From positions 682,001 through 746,000 of the forward strand of contig NZ_JH992941.1 in the NCBI RefSeq assembly GCF_000315485.1: 64,000 bases of DNA, in the 5' to 3' direction. The position numbers and the translations under genes were made by a program. Each line of letters starts with the position of its first letter. Position 1 is the first letter of the stretch. The DNA comes from Bacteroides oleiciplenus YIT 12058. GTDB taxonomy: Bacteria; Bacteroidota; Bacteroidia; Bacteroidales; Bacteroidaceae. Shown here in pieces: positions 1-8,800 of this stretch. A model generated the notes under the pieces. That model was not told where the DNA came from, ran no database searches, and worked only from the letters and a program-made list of their open reading frames with translations.

Positions 1-517
1 CGTGTTGTTGTCTATTCCATTCGGTCTGTTGGGTAGCTTCCTGTTCGTCAACGGTATGAGTGCCATCGGTAACATATCCGTCCTGAAGATGATAATGGGG
101 TCCATGTCGAACGACATTTATATGCAGATTGCATTGATTATGTTGATGGGTCTGTTGGCGAAGAACGCCATCTTGATTATTGAGTTTGCCCTCGACCGTC
201 GTAAGATGGGTATGAGTATCACATGGGCAGCCGTACTGGGTGCCGCCGCCCGTCTGCGCCCCATTCTGATGACGTCATTGGCTATGATTGTCGGTTTGAT
301 TCCGTTGATGATTGCTTCCGGTGCGGGAGCTAACGGTAACCGTACACTGGGTACCTCGGCTATCGGTGGTATGTTGATCGGTATGATATTGCAGATTTTC
401 ATTGTACCTGCGTTGTTCGTGGCATTCCAATATCTGCAAGAGAAATTCAAGCCGATGGAATGGGCCGATGTGGACAATTCGGATGCAGAACCGGAAATAG
501 AACAATATACTAAGTAG
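1..517 (+). CDS. RND efflux pump inner-membrane transporter, C-terminal part (5' end outside window)
   Basis: This is the last ~170 residues of an AcrB/MexB-type (HAE1) proton-driven drug exporter. The reading frame is open at the window edge, and the GTG at position 2 is an internal codon. The segment carries the family hallmark GLLAKNAILIIEFA, followed by RLRPILMTSLAMIVGLIPL and a GTSAIGGM helix, which correspond to the last membrane helices of AcrB. The protein ends in an acidic cytoplasmic tail. It lies 43 bp before a TolC-like gene on the same strand, so pump and outer-membrane channel are probably co-expressed. The adaptor subunit is presumably upstream, outside the window. Substrate cannot be inferred. 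Confidence 0.93.
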   Translation, partial: VLLSIPFGLLGSFLFVNGMSAIGNISVLKMIMGSMSNDIYMQIALIMLMGLLAKNAILIIEFALDRRKMGMSITWAAVLGAAARLRPILMTSLAMIVGLIPLMIASGAGANGNRTLGTSAIGGMLIGMILQIFIVPALFVAFQYLQEKFKPMEWADVDNSDAEPEIEQYTK

Positions 518-547
518 TTAGTAGTAAGTAGTTAAGTAGTAAGTAGA
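512..547. repeat. Short low-complexity direct repeats between pump and channel genes
   Basis: The gap holds overlapping direct repeats of AAGTAGTTA / AAGTAGTAAGTAG. No promoter is visible. It resembles in style the TTAGTTATTAG tract 1.4 kb downstream, so this operon carries two runs of short-period TAGT-type sequence in its intergenic gaps. Confidence 0.6.
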
Positions 548-560
548 AGATACTTTAGAA

Positions 561-1955
561 ATGAATATGAAGAAACAAATAGTAACCTTGATGTGTGCAA
601 CTGCTTTGCTGAGCAGTTGCCACATCTACAAATCATACGACAGACCCGAAGACATTACGGCTGCCGGACTGTATCGTGACACGACAGCCGTGAACGATAC
701 ACTTGCCGCCGATACTGCCAATTTCGGCAACCTGCCCTGGAGGGAAGTCTTTACCGACCCTCAGTTGCAAGCACTTATTGAACAAGCACTCGCTAACAAT
801 CCTGATCTGCGCAGTGCTGCCCTGAATGTAAAAAAGGCTGAAGCTGCCCTCATGTCTGCACGTCTGGCTTATGCCCCCACACTGGCATTGTCTCCGCAAG
901 GAACCGTAAGCAGCTGGGATAAGGGAAAAGCGACACAGACTTACTCGCTCCCCGTAACAGCAAGCTGGCAAATCGACCTTTTCGGTCAGATACTGAACCC
1001 GAAACGCGCAGCAAAGGTATCACTGAAACAGACGCAGTTCTATGAACAAGCCGTGCAGACACAGGTGATTGCCAATGTAGCCAACATGTACTACACTTTG
1101 CTGATGCTCGACCGCCAGTTGCAAATCACTGAAGAAACTGCCGAAATCCTGAAAAAGAATGTGGAAACCGTAGAGGCCATGAAAGATGCAGGCATCTACA
1201 ACACCACTTCCGCCGGAGTAGAACAGACTCGTGCTGCTTATGCACAAGTATTGGCATCCCTGCCCAACATGCGCCAAAGCATCCGCGAAACAGAGAATGC
1301 TTTGTGTCTGATGCTACATCAACCTGCACAGAGCATCAAACGCGGCGTATTGGAAGAACAACAATTACCGACAGAATTCTCCGCCGGTGTCCCCATACAG
1401 TTGTTGTCCAATCGTCCTGACGTGAAAGCAGCCGAAATGGCTCTTGCTGCAAGCTATTACGATACTAACAGTGCACGCGCAGCCTTCTACCCGCAGATTA
1501 CGATAAACGGTTCTGCCGGATGGACCAACAGTGCCGGTTCGGCTATTGTAAATCCCGCTAAGTTGCTGGCTTCCGCAGTAGGTTCGTTGACGCAGCCATT
1601 GTTCTATCGCGGTGCCAATATCGCCCGCCTGAAACAGGCCAAAGCACAGGAGGAGCAATCCAAAATTCAGTTCCAGAATGCTCTTCTGAATGCCGGAAAT
1701 GAAGTAAGCAATGCTTTGTATCAATATCAAATGACCACAGAAAAAGCTGTTTCTCGTGATATTCAGGTAAATTCTGCCCGCAAAGCTGCAGAAGATACAA
1801 AAGAATTGTTTAACTTAGGCACGTCAACGTACCTCGAAGTGCTGTCCGCCGAGCAATCTTACCTCAGCGCACAAACCTCTGAGGTATCCGATACCTTCGA
1901 CCGCATGCAGGCTGTGATTAGTCTGTATCAGGCACTCGGAGGAGGAAGAGAATAA
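561..1955 (+). CDS. TolC/NodT-family outer-membrane efflux lipoprotein
   Basis: Outer-membrane channel of a tripartite RND efflux system, 464 aa, the usual length for the NodT/OprM class. An N-terminal lipoprotein signal ends in LLSSC (Cys about residue 20). Two homologous OEP repeats follow. The first contains LPWREVFTDPQLQALIEQAL and SAALNVKKAEAALMSARLAYAP, and the second contains LSNRPDVKAAEMALAASYYDTNSARAAFYPQI, both typical of the trimeric alpha-helical barrel. It follows the RND pump gene on the same strand, which supports a joint operon. Start choice: the ATG at 561 gives a complete lipoprotein signal (MNMKKQ or MKKQ). Confidence 0.93.
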   Translation: MNMKKQIVTLMCATALLSSCHIYKSYDRPEDITAAGLYRDTTAVNDTLAADTANFGNLPWREVFTDPQLQALIEQALANNPDLRSAALNVKKAEAALMSARLAYAPTLALSPQGTVSSWDKGKATQTYSLPVTASWQIDLFGQILNPKRAAKVSLKQTQFYEQAVQTQVIANVANMYYTLLMLDRQLQITEETAEILKKNVETVEAMKDAGIYNTTSAGVEQTRAAYAQVLASLPNMRQSIRETENALCLMLHQPAQSIKRGVLEEQQLPTEFSAGVPIQLLSNRPDVKAAEMALAASYYDTNSARAAFYPQITINGSAGWTNSAGSAIVNPAKLLASAVGSLTQPLFYRGANIARLKQAKAQEEQSKIQFQNALLNAGNEVSNALYQYQMTTEKAVSRDIQVNSARKAAEDTKELFNLGTSTYLEVLSAEQSYLSAQTSEVSDTFDRMQAVISLYQALGGGRE

Positions 1956-1960
1956 TATCA

Positions 1961-2044
1961 GTTATTAGTTATTAGTGATTAGTTATTTGCTATCAAAGAA
2001 ACGAACCACTGGTAACTAATAACTAATCACTAATAACTAATAAC
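1961..2044. repeat. Perfect 26-bp inverted repeat ending one base before a start codon
   Basis: The left arm 1961-1986 and right arm 2019-2044 are exact reverse complements over 26 bp, separated by 32 bp. Each arm is itself made of near-repeats of TTAGTTA/TTAGTGA. The right arm ends one base before the ATG at 2046, so the space normally holding a ribosome-binding site is inside the stem. In RNA it would form a long A/U-rich hairpin that could end the efflux transcript or hide the start of the next gene. No T-run follows, so it is not a classical terminator. Confidence 0.85.
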
Positions 2045-2045
2045 T

Positions 2046-2813
2046 ATGATAAGTCCATTAGCATTTGTAGATTCTGCCGCAAAGCTCGGCAAGAATGTAA
2101 CAGTTCAGCCTTTCGCATATATCGAAGGCGATGTAGAGATTGGCGATGATTGCATAATCATGTCTGGTGCACGCATTCTCGAAGGTACTCGTATGGGACA
2201 AGGCAACAAAGTGCATCATGGCGCCGTACTCGGTACTACTCCGCAAGATTTCCACTATACGGGTGAAAAGAGTCTACTGATTATCGGTGACAAGAACGAT
2301 ATTCGCGAAAATGTAGTCATAAGCCGTGCCACGCACGAAGGCGATGCTACGCGTATCGGCAACGAGAACTTCCTCATGGACGGTGTACACCTCTGCCATG
2401 ACGTGCAAATCGGTAACCACTGTGTAATAGGACTCAAGACTATCTTAGCCGGTGATTGCATTGTTAATGACTACACGATTTTGAGTAGCAACGTCATTCT
2501 GCAACAAAAGTGCCACATCGGAAGTTGGGTACTGATACAATCAGGATGCCGCATCGCGAAGGATGTTCCACCTTATGTCATCATGAATGGTAATCCAGCA
2601 GAGTATCATGGCATCAATGCCATAGTACTGCAAAGCCAGCATCAGGTTTCCGACCGCATTTTGCGCCATATTGTAAATGCTTACCGGTTGATTTATCAAG
2701 GTAACTTCAGTATACACGATGCTTTACAAAAAATTGAAGACCAAGTACCGATGAGTGATGAGATACACAATATCATCAACTTTGTACGGGGTTCGAAAGG
2801 TATTGTGAGGTAA
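2046..2813 (+). CDS. lpxA: LpxA-family acyl-[ACP]--UDP-GlcNAc O-acyltransferase (divergent paralogue)
   Basis: Left-handed beta-helix acyltransferase of 255 aa (E. coli LpxA has 262). LpxA transfers a hydroxyacyl chain from ACP to UDP-GlcNAc in the first step of lipid A synthesis. Visible are hexapeptide repeats from residue 1 to ~170 (SPLAFVDSAAKLGKNVTV), the GTTPQDFHYTGE segment, VHLCHD with His118 in the place of catalytic His125 of E. coli, KDVPPYVI, and the C-terminal helical end NIINFVRGSKGIVR. By eye, E. coli His144 corresponds to Asp137 and His160 to Gln153, so it is divergent. Bacteroides usually carries another lpxA beside an lpxC/fabZ fusion, so this may be an extra copy. It could also acylate or acetylate a different nucleotide sugar. 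The start is unusual because the inverted repeat occupies the RBS region. Confidence 0.8.
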   Translation: MISPLAFVDSAAKLGKNVTVQPFAYIEGDVEIGDDCIIMSGARILEGTRMGQGNKVHHGAVLGTTPQDFHYTGEKSLLIIGDKNDIRENVVISRATHEGDATRIGNENFLMDGVHLCHDVQIGNHCVIGLKTILAGDCIVNDYTILSSNVILQQKCHIGSWVLIQSGCRIAKDVPPYVIMNGNPAEYHGINAIVLQSQHQVSDRILRHIVNAYRLIYQGNFSIHDALQKIEDQVPMSDEIHNIINFVRGSKGIVR

Positions 2814-2834
2814 AAAAATACTTTCTAATAACAG

Positions 2835-2879
2835 GAAGGTGCATCAAAGGCTTTGTGTTTTTGATACACCTTCTTTTTT
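2835..2879 (+). terminator. Rho-independent terminator after the LpxA-like gene
   Basis: The 14-bp stem GAAGGTGCATCAAA (2835-2848) pairs with TTTGATACACCTTC (2860-2873) with one wobble, has an 11-nt loop, and is followed by six T. It ends the LpxA-like transcript. Confidence 0.85.
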
Positions 2880-2889
2880 GTTATCTTTG
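2860..2889 (+). promoter_or_regulatory. Bacteroides-type promoter overlapping the terminator stem
   Basis: A TTTG -33 box (2860-2863), an 18-bp spacer and TATCTTTG (2882-2889) fit the Bacteroides sigma-ABfr promoter. The -33 box lies inside the descending arm of the preceding terminator. It would serve the endonuclease gene starting at 2912. Confidence 0.7.
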
Positions 2890-2911
2890 CGCCATCTTAC
2901 CCACACAGATT

Positions 2912-3763
2912 ATGAGAAAGAAAAGCAAGAAACAAAAGAATAGTAAGAACCAACTAATGCTACTGATAGTCCTGATAGTATGTGGCATCATCACCGCCTA
3001 TCAGACAATCCCCTCCAAAGAAGACGCTGTAGACAGCAAACCGATAGAAGCCGTTGCCCAGAATACCCTCCAAGACTCCGACGTCTACATCAAACAAACC
3101 ACTGCCCCCGGCACCCCCGAAATCCTTCTGCAACGCACCGGATACCTCGTATCCTATAACTCCAACACCCGCATTGCAAACTGGGTAGCCTGGAAATTAA
3201 CTCCCGAACGTTTAAAAGAAAATACCGAGCGTATCAACAACTTCCATCCTGACCCTGACTTGCCTAAAACGAAAGCCGTCACCACACAAGACTATAAAGG
3301 CAGTGGCTGGGATCGCGGCCACCTCTGCCCGGCAGGCGACAACAAATGGAGTCGCCAAGCCATGATAGAAAGTTTCTATATGACCAATATCTGCCCGCAG
3401 CACCACAACCTGAACCGTGGAGACTGGAACGAACTCGAACAGAAATGCCGAAAATGGGTAAAGAAAGACAGTTGCCTGTACATCGTAGCCGGGCCCATCT
3501 TCTACAACCGTAAGCCGCAAACGATAGGCGAGCACAAGGTTGCCGTACCCGATGCCTTTTTCAAGGTGATACTCTCTTTGCATAAAAAGCCGAAAGCCAT
3601 CGGTTTTATCTATAAAAATAATGAGGGAAATAATCCGTTGGATGCTTATGTGAATACAGTGGACGAAGTGGAGCGGATAACAGGAATAGACTTCTTCCCC
3701 ACTCTTCCTGATGATATAGAAAGAGCGGTAGAAGCAAGCTATAATCTGAAGGACTGGAAATAG
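2912..3763 (+). CDS. DNA/RNA non-specific endonuclease (NucA/EndoG family)
   Basis: Predicted membrane-anchored or exported nuclease of 283 aa. After a lysine-rich start comes a hydrophobic segment (LMLLIVLIVCGIITAY), then the beta-beta-alpha-metal nuclease domain from ~70 to 270. The catalytic motif DRGH is at residues 134-137, followed by LCPAGDNKWS. NICPQHHNLNRGDWNELE carries the metal-binding Asn region. The frame also opens upstream at 2855, but that start lies inside the terminator and before the promoter, so the ATG at 2912 is preferred. Role: cleavage of DNA or RNA without sequence preference in the envelope or outside the cell. The biological purpose here is unknown. Confidence 0.9.
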   Translation: MRKKSKKQKNSKNQLMLLIVLIVCGIITAYQTIPSKEDAVDSKPIEAVAQNTLQDSDVYIKQTTAPGTPEILLQRTGYLVSYNSNTRIANWVAWKLTPERLKENTERINNFHPDPDLPKTKAVTTQDYKGSGWDRGHLCPAGDNKWSRQAMIESFYMTNICPQHHNLNRGDWNELEQKCRKWVKKDSCLYIVAGPIFYNRKPQTIGEHKVAVPDAFFKVILSLHKKPKAIGFIYKNNEGNNPLDAYVNTVDEVERITGIDFFPTLPDDIERAVEASYNLKDWK

Positions 3764-3789
3764 TCAGAGTCCTTTTAATGAATACGTAG

Positions 3790-4545
3790 TTATTCGAAAT
3801 TCAGCGTTCCGAAGAATTCAGGACGATGGAAATCCGGTTTTTCCAGGTCGATGGGGTTCCAGGAAAGGAAATGGGGAGTCTGTAACTTATCGCCGCATTT
3901 ATAGAAATTAGCACGAATCGCCTTTCCATCGAGGTTAGTGAGCTGATGTTTGAAGAAAGCGGAATAAGGAATGACCAACGCAAGTTCCCAGCTACACTCG
4001 CCTACCCGTTCTTCAAAGGCTTTGCGACCCAGAGAAGACCAACGTTGCACTTTGTCCATCACTTCCTGTGGTGCATGCTCACGGTTATTACGTCCGGCAC
4101 CGGCACCAATGAGGAGGGTTCCGACACAGTTGCACTCCACATTATAGTAAATTCCGTCTCCGGCAGGAATGGAAAAGAATTCCACACAGGCATCTTCCCA
4201 CACAGCACCGTTGTCTCCGGCAGCTACAGCACGCACACTGGCTTCTCTTACTTTATAATGCAACAGAATGGCATCAGTCGTATGGGCTATGCGGAATTGC
4301 ACTTCCGGTTGATAAGGAAATGCTTTCCAATTCACAGTGTTGATTGGTTGAAAAGGTACCTTTTCTTCATCGAGCAATGCAGGAACATTTTCTACTGACA
4401 TATTTGCCAAACTTACTTTCTTTACATTCAACTCTTTCATTTCTTTCTTTTGGGGGTTAGTTGCAGACAAAGGGGAAATACAAAGCAGGGCTATCAACAG
4501 GGCTGCAAATTTCCACAAGGGGGCTGCAAAGGTTCTTTTATTCAT
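3790..4545 (-). CDS. CBM9-like carbohydrate-binding exported protein
   Basis: 251-aa exported protein with a clear signal peptide (FAALLIALLCISPLSA) and one beta-sandwich domain resembling the family-9-like carbohydrate-binding modules common in Bacteroides (AFPYQPEVQFRIAHTTDAILLHYKVRE, AVWEDACVEFF, WNPIDLEKPDFHRPEFFGTLNF). The frame continues upstream to 4593, but MNKRTFAAPLWKF at 4545 gives a normal signal peptide. It is the second gene of a minus-strand pair behind the kinase gene (54-bp gap) and converges on the endonuclease gene. No catalytic motif is seen. It probably binds a glycan or sugar, and the ligand is unknown. Confidence 0.75.
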   Translation of the reverse strand: MNKRTFAAPLWKFAALLIALLCISPLSATNPQKKEMKELNVKKVSLANMSVENVPALLDEEKVPFQPINTVNWKAFPYQPEVQFRIAHTTDAILLHYKVREASVRAVAAGDNGAVWEDACVEFFSIPAGDGIYYNVECNCVGTLLIGAGAGRNNREHAPQEVMDKVQRWSSLGRKAFEERVGECSWELALVIPYSAFFKHQLTNLDGKAIRANFYKCGDKLQTPHFLSWNPIDLEKPDFHRPEFFGTLNFE

Positions 4546-4599
4546 AATTACTTTAATACTGATTTTCTTCCTTTCTGAGCGGTTATGAGCCACAATTGC

Positions 4600-5685
4600 T
4601 CATCCCAATGAAGCCTTGATAAATTCCTGCATCTCCGGCATATGCTCCTCCGCACTTTGTAACAGTTTGAACTGCGCTTTCGTACGCACAAGGTTATGCT
4701 CCGGGTATTTAGTTTTATAATACGTATCACCATTAATATAATCCGCCAGAAAACGGACACACTGCATATAGGGGAACAATGCAGCAGCATACGGCAGATT
4801 TTCAATCTCCAATGGAAGTAAGAAGACCTTTGCTGACTCCAGATAGCCCTTTGCAAATGCCTTGAAGATTTCCATATTGAAGTTCACATTATCCAGATTC
4901 TCATCATCCTCGGCTCCTGTATTGGCTGCAGAACGGAGGAAATCACCGAAATCAGAGAAGATGAAGTTAGGCATCACAGTATCAAGGTCAATCACACAAA
5001 GCACCTTGCCGTCTTCATCAAACATCATATTGTTGACCTTCGTATCGCAGTGACACACCCGCTTAGGTAGTTTGCCTTCACGGTACAAACGTTCACCCTT
5101 GCACATCTCGTCCGCACGTTTCTCTATCTCATCCAAATAATACTGCACTTCCTTTACACGACCCACAGCATCTGCCGCCACCGCATCACGGAGTTGTTTC
5201 AACCGGAACTCCATATTATGGAAATCGGGAATCGTCTCACCCAATGTATCAGGTATATCCGCAAGCATTGCCTGGAAATTACCGAAAGCTACACCGGCAT
5301 AATAAGAATATTCGGCATCCACCGTCTCATAAGTCTTGGCATTGGGGATGAATGTCATGATACGCCAATAGTTCTCACCATCATACCAGAATGTTTTTCC
5401 CGTATCGGCGGGAATGAAAGAAAGCACTTTACGGTCAATATCTTCCGCACCCTGCTCCACAAGTTTCTTGCGAATGTGACGGGTAACAGCTTCGATATTA
5501 GCCTGCAACATTTCAACATTCTGAAAGATGGCATGATTGATACGTTGTAATACATAGTCGGGGGCATCTGCTTCGAGAGTAGTCACTTTGTACGTGTCGT
5601 TAATCAGTCCGCTGCCCAAAGGTTGGATTTCGTTGACTGTACCCTTCGTATTGAAATGGGATACAATAGATTGGAGGTTATTCAT
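4600..5685 (-). CDS. nahK: N-acetylhexosamine 1-kinase-like phosphotransferase
   Basis: 361-aa cytoplasmic kinase of the aminoglycoside-phosphotransferase fold. It matches the bifidobacterial NahK (359 aa), which phosphorylates GlcNAc/GalNAc at C1, along its whole length. Shared features are the N-terminal GSGLINDTYKV nucleotide loop and YVLQRIN, the catalytic loop HCDTKVNNMMF, the metal-binding VIDLDTVMP followed by DFGDFLR, and RFLADYINGDTYYKTKYPEHNLVRTKAQ near the C-terminus. The comparison is from memory. It is divergent from the HTCS gene of PUL 1, whose predicted substrate would release GalNAc, so a salvage role for hexosamine is plausible. Other sugar kinases of the same fold remain possible. 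Confidence 0.78.
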   Translation of the reverse strand: MNNLQSIVSHFNTKGTVNEIQPLGSGLINDTYKVTTLEADAPDYVLQRINHAIFQNVEMLQANIEAVTRHIRKKLVEQGAEDIDRKVLSFIPADTGKTFWYDGENYWRIMTFIPNAKTYETVDAEYSYYAGVAFGNFQAMLADIPDTLGETIPDFHNMEFRLKQLRDAVAADAVGRVKEVQYYLDEIEKRADEMCKGERLYREGKLPKRVCHCDTKVNNMMFDEDGKVLCVIDLDTVMPNFIFSDFGDFLRSAANTGAEDDENLDNVNFNMEIFKAFAKGYLESAKVFLLPLEIENLPYAAALFPYMQCVRFLADYINGDTYYKTKYPEHNLVRTKAQFKLLQSAEEHMPEMQEFIKASLG

Positions 5686-5716
5686 GATATTTTATAATAG
5701 ATTTAAAATTGCTATG

Positions 5717-5745
5717 CAAATATACGCCTTCCTTATTAATGCAAA
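5717..5745 (-). promoter_or_regulatory. Promoter for the NahK-like gene
   Basis: Reading the minus strand, TTTG (5745-5742) and TATATTTG (5724-5717) are 17 bp apart, about 30 bp before the start codon. The spacer is slightly short of the usual 19-21 bp. Confidence 0.6.
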
Positions 5746-5881
5746 AGTCTAAATTCGTCCGGCAAACCCCCAAAAATATACATTTTGGCAGACATAACCA
5801 TAAAAACAGGGCTGGAAACTTCATCCCTCTGAGCAAAATACCTTATATTTGTGTTTGAAACCTTAAAATACCGGAGGAAAA

Positions 5882-8800
5882 GTGCAAAAGTTTATCAGAA
5901 CGCTGTTACTTGTCTTAGTGAGCATAGTGGCGGCAAACCTACACAGCCAGAATATCACTTTCAATCATCTGACCACCGATGACGGTTTATCACAGTTCAG
6001 CGTCAACAGCCTGTACATTGACGAGAATGGTATCTTGTGGATTGGTACGCGCGAAGGTTTGAACCGCTACAACGGTAACGATATACAGACCTACAAGCTA
6101 AGCAAGAATGACCCTTACAGCCTTTTCTGCAACACCGTACTGCGCATGGCGGGAGACCAGAACGGGAAAATCTATCTGCTCTGCACCGAAGGGGTCGCCC
6201 AGTTCGACCTGACCACTCAACGATTCACCACCCTGCTCCAAGGAAACATCAACAGCATACACTACAAAAACGGCCTTTTCATCGGGAAGAAGAACGAGAT
6301 ATACCGTTACAACGAACAAACCGACAACTTCGACCTTTACTACCAGATGGCAGGAGAAAACATCGAAATATCCTGTATGTTCGAGGACAAAGGAGAGATG
6401 TGGATAGGTACCACCAGCGAGGGAGTGTTCAAACTGAAACTGGACGGGCACCAACTGACGCACCCCATTGATAAAGGAAACATCACCAGCATTTATCAGG
6501 ACAACGCAGGCGAACTGTGGATAGGCAGTTGGGAAAAGGGACTCTTTCGGGTGAAAACAGACGGAAGCATCGAGAACCTGCGCAATGATCCGGCAAATCC
6601 GCACAGCATATCTTCCGACTTCGTGAGAGCCTGTTGCGAGGACAATCTCGGCAATATATGGATAGGGACTTTCAACGGTCTGAACCGCTATAATAAATCG
6701 ACAGGCATTTTCCAGAACCATACTGCAGACGATACGCAAAACGAAGGACTCACCCACTCCTCCATCTGGTGTATCGTAAAAGATAATCAAGGCACGCTAT
6801 GGCTGGGTACTTATTTCGGCGGTGTCAACTACTTCAATCCCGAATATGAAATCTACACCAGTTACAAAGTTTCCAGGCATGAGAAAGAAGGCTTAAGTAA
6901 CCCCATTGTAGGGCGTACCATCGAGGATAAAAACGGTAATCTGTGGATTGGCACGGAAGGCGGCGGACTGAACTTCTATAACCGTCGCACACGCGAGTTC
7001 AAGTGGTATCTTGCCGGACAAGGACACAACAGTATCTCCCACAGCAACGTGAAGGCTCTCTATTATGACTCCGACAAGGAAATCATCTGGATAGGCACTC
7101 ACCTCGGCGGACTAAACAAACTGGATATCCGCACAGGCATATTCACTCATTACCGCATGGAAGAAGGAAATCCGGAAACCCTCCCATCGAACATTGTCCG
7201 GGACATAGCACCTTATCAGGACCAGTTAATCATCGCTACCCAAAATGGCGTATGTCTGTTCAATCCCCGGGATGGAAAGTGCCGGCAACTGTTTAAAGAT
7301 ACCAAAGAAGGGCGCAAGATAGCTATGGTGGCTGATCTGGAAATGGACAGCAACGGCACGCTTTGGATTGCTGCCACAGGCGAAGGGGTGTTCTCCTATC
7401 GCTTCGATACGAACAAGCTGACCAATTACCGCCACAACGTGACACAGTTGCGCAGCCTCAGCAACAACAATGTAAACAACATCATGCAGGACAGCCAGGG
7501 CCGCCTGTGGTTCTCTACCTCGGGCAGTGGACTCGACCTCTACCGCCCGGCAACAAATGACTTCGAGAACTTCGATAAAGACTCAAACGGGCTCGTCAGC
7601 GATTGCATCTACGACACGCAAGAGTCCCCCGTAAGCGGCAAGCTGATACTTACCACCAATCAGGGCTTTTCCATCTTCGACCAGAAGACAGAGAAATTCC
7701 AGAACTACAGTGTAGAAAACGGTTTCCCATTGACAGCCGTCAACGAGAACGCCCTTTGCGTAACGCGCGACGGTGAGATATTCCTTGGCGGCACGCAAGG
7801 CATGCTTTCGTTCAATGAACTGGAACTAAACTTCACCCCGAAGCCTTATAAGATTATCCTTTCCCGCCTCATTGTGAATGGCTCCGAAGTGAAAGTTGCC
7901 GATGAAACGGGCATTTTAGCGCAATCCTTATGCCATACGCAGGAGATTACCCTGAATGCTAACCAGACAATGTTCAGTATTGAGTTCGCCACTTCCAACT
8001 ATGTGGCAGCCAACAAAGATGAAATCATCTACAAGTTGGAAGGCTTCTCCGACGACTGGAACAGTACGCGCGGCCAGCCCATGATTACTTATACTAACCT
8101 GAATGCAGGAACGTATAATCTGCTTATAAAGCCCAAAGGCAAAGAAGAATCACTCTGTCCACAGGTACACCTGACCATCCATGTGCTGCCTCCTTATTAC
8201 AGAACAACACTTGCCTATCTCATTTATCTGATAGTGACGGGCATCCTGCTGTGGTATCTGGTCAGGACGTATAAATCGAGAATTAAACTGCGTGAGTCGT
8301 TGAAGTACGAGCAGAAACACATACAAGATGTGGAAGCACTAAACCAGTCGAAACTACGCTTCTTCACCAACATCTCGCATGAGTTCCGCACTCCGCTCAC
8401 ACTCATCGTGTCGCAGGTGGAGACACTGATGCAGTTGCAGAACTTCACGCCTACCATCTATAATAAGATATTAAGTATCTACCAGAACAGCATCCAGCTA
8501 CGCGAACTAATCACCGAACTCCTCGACTTCCGCAAGCAGGAACAGGGACATATGAAGGTGAAAGTCAGTCCGCACAACATTGTGCACTTCCTCTATGAGA
8601 ACTATTTGATTTTCATGGAGTACGCCAGCAGCAAGCAGATCAACTTCAACTTCGAAAAGGACACCGACAGCCTCGAAGTGTGGTACGACCAGAAACAGAT
8701 GCAGAAGGTTATCAACAACCTCCTCTCCAACGCCATCAAGCACACTCAGGCTGAAGACACCATCACCCTCAGCATCACCACGGAAGGTAACGAAGCCGTT

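Noticed and set aside
6098-6790. 230-aa ORF antisense to the first HTCS
   Set aside because: Lies wholly inside the propeller-encoding region on the other strand and has no recognisable motif.
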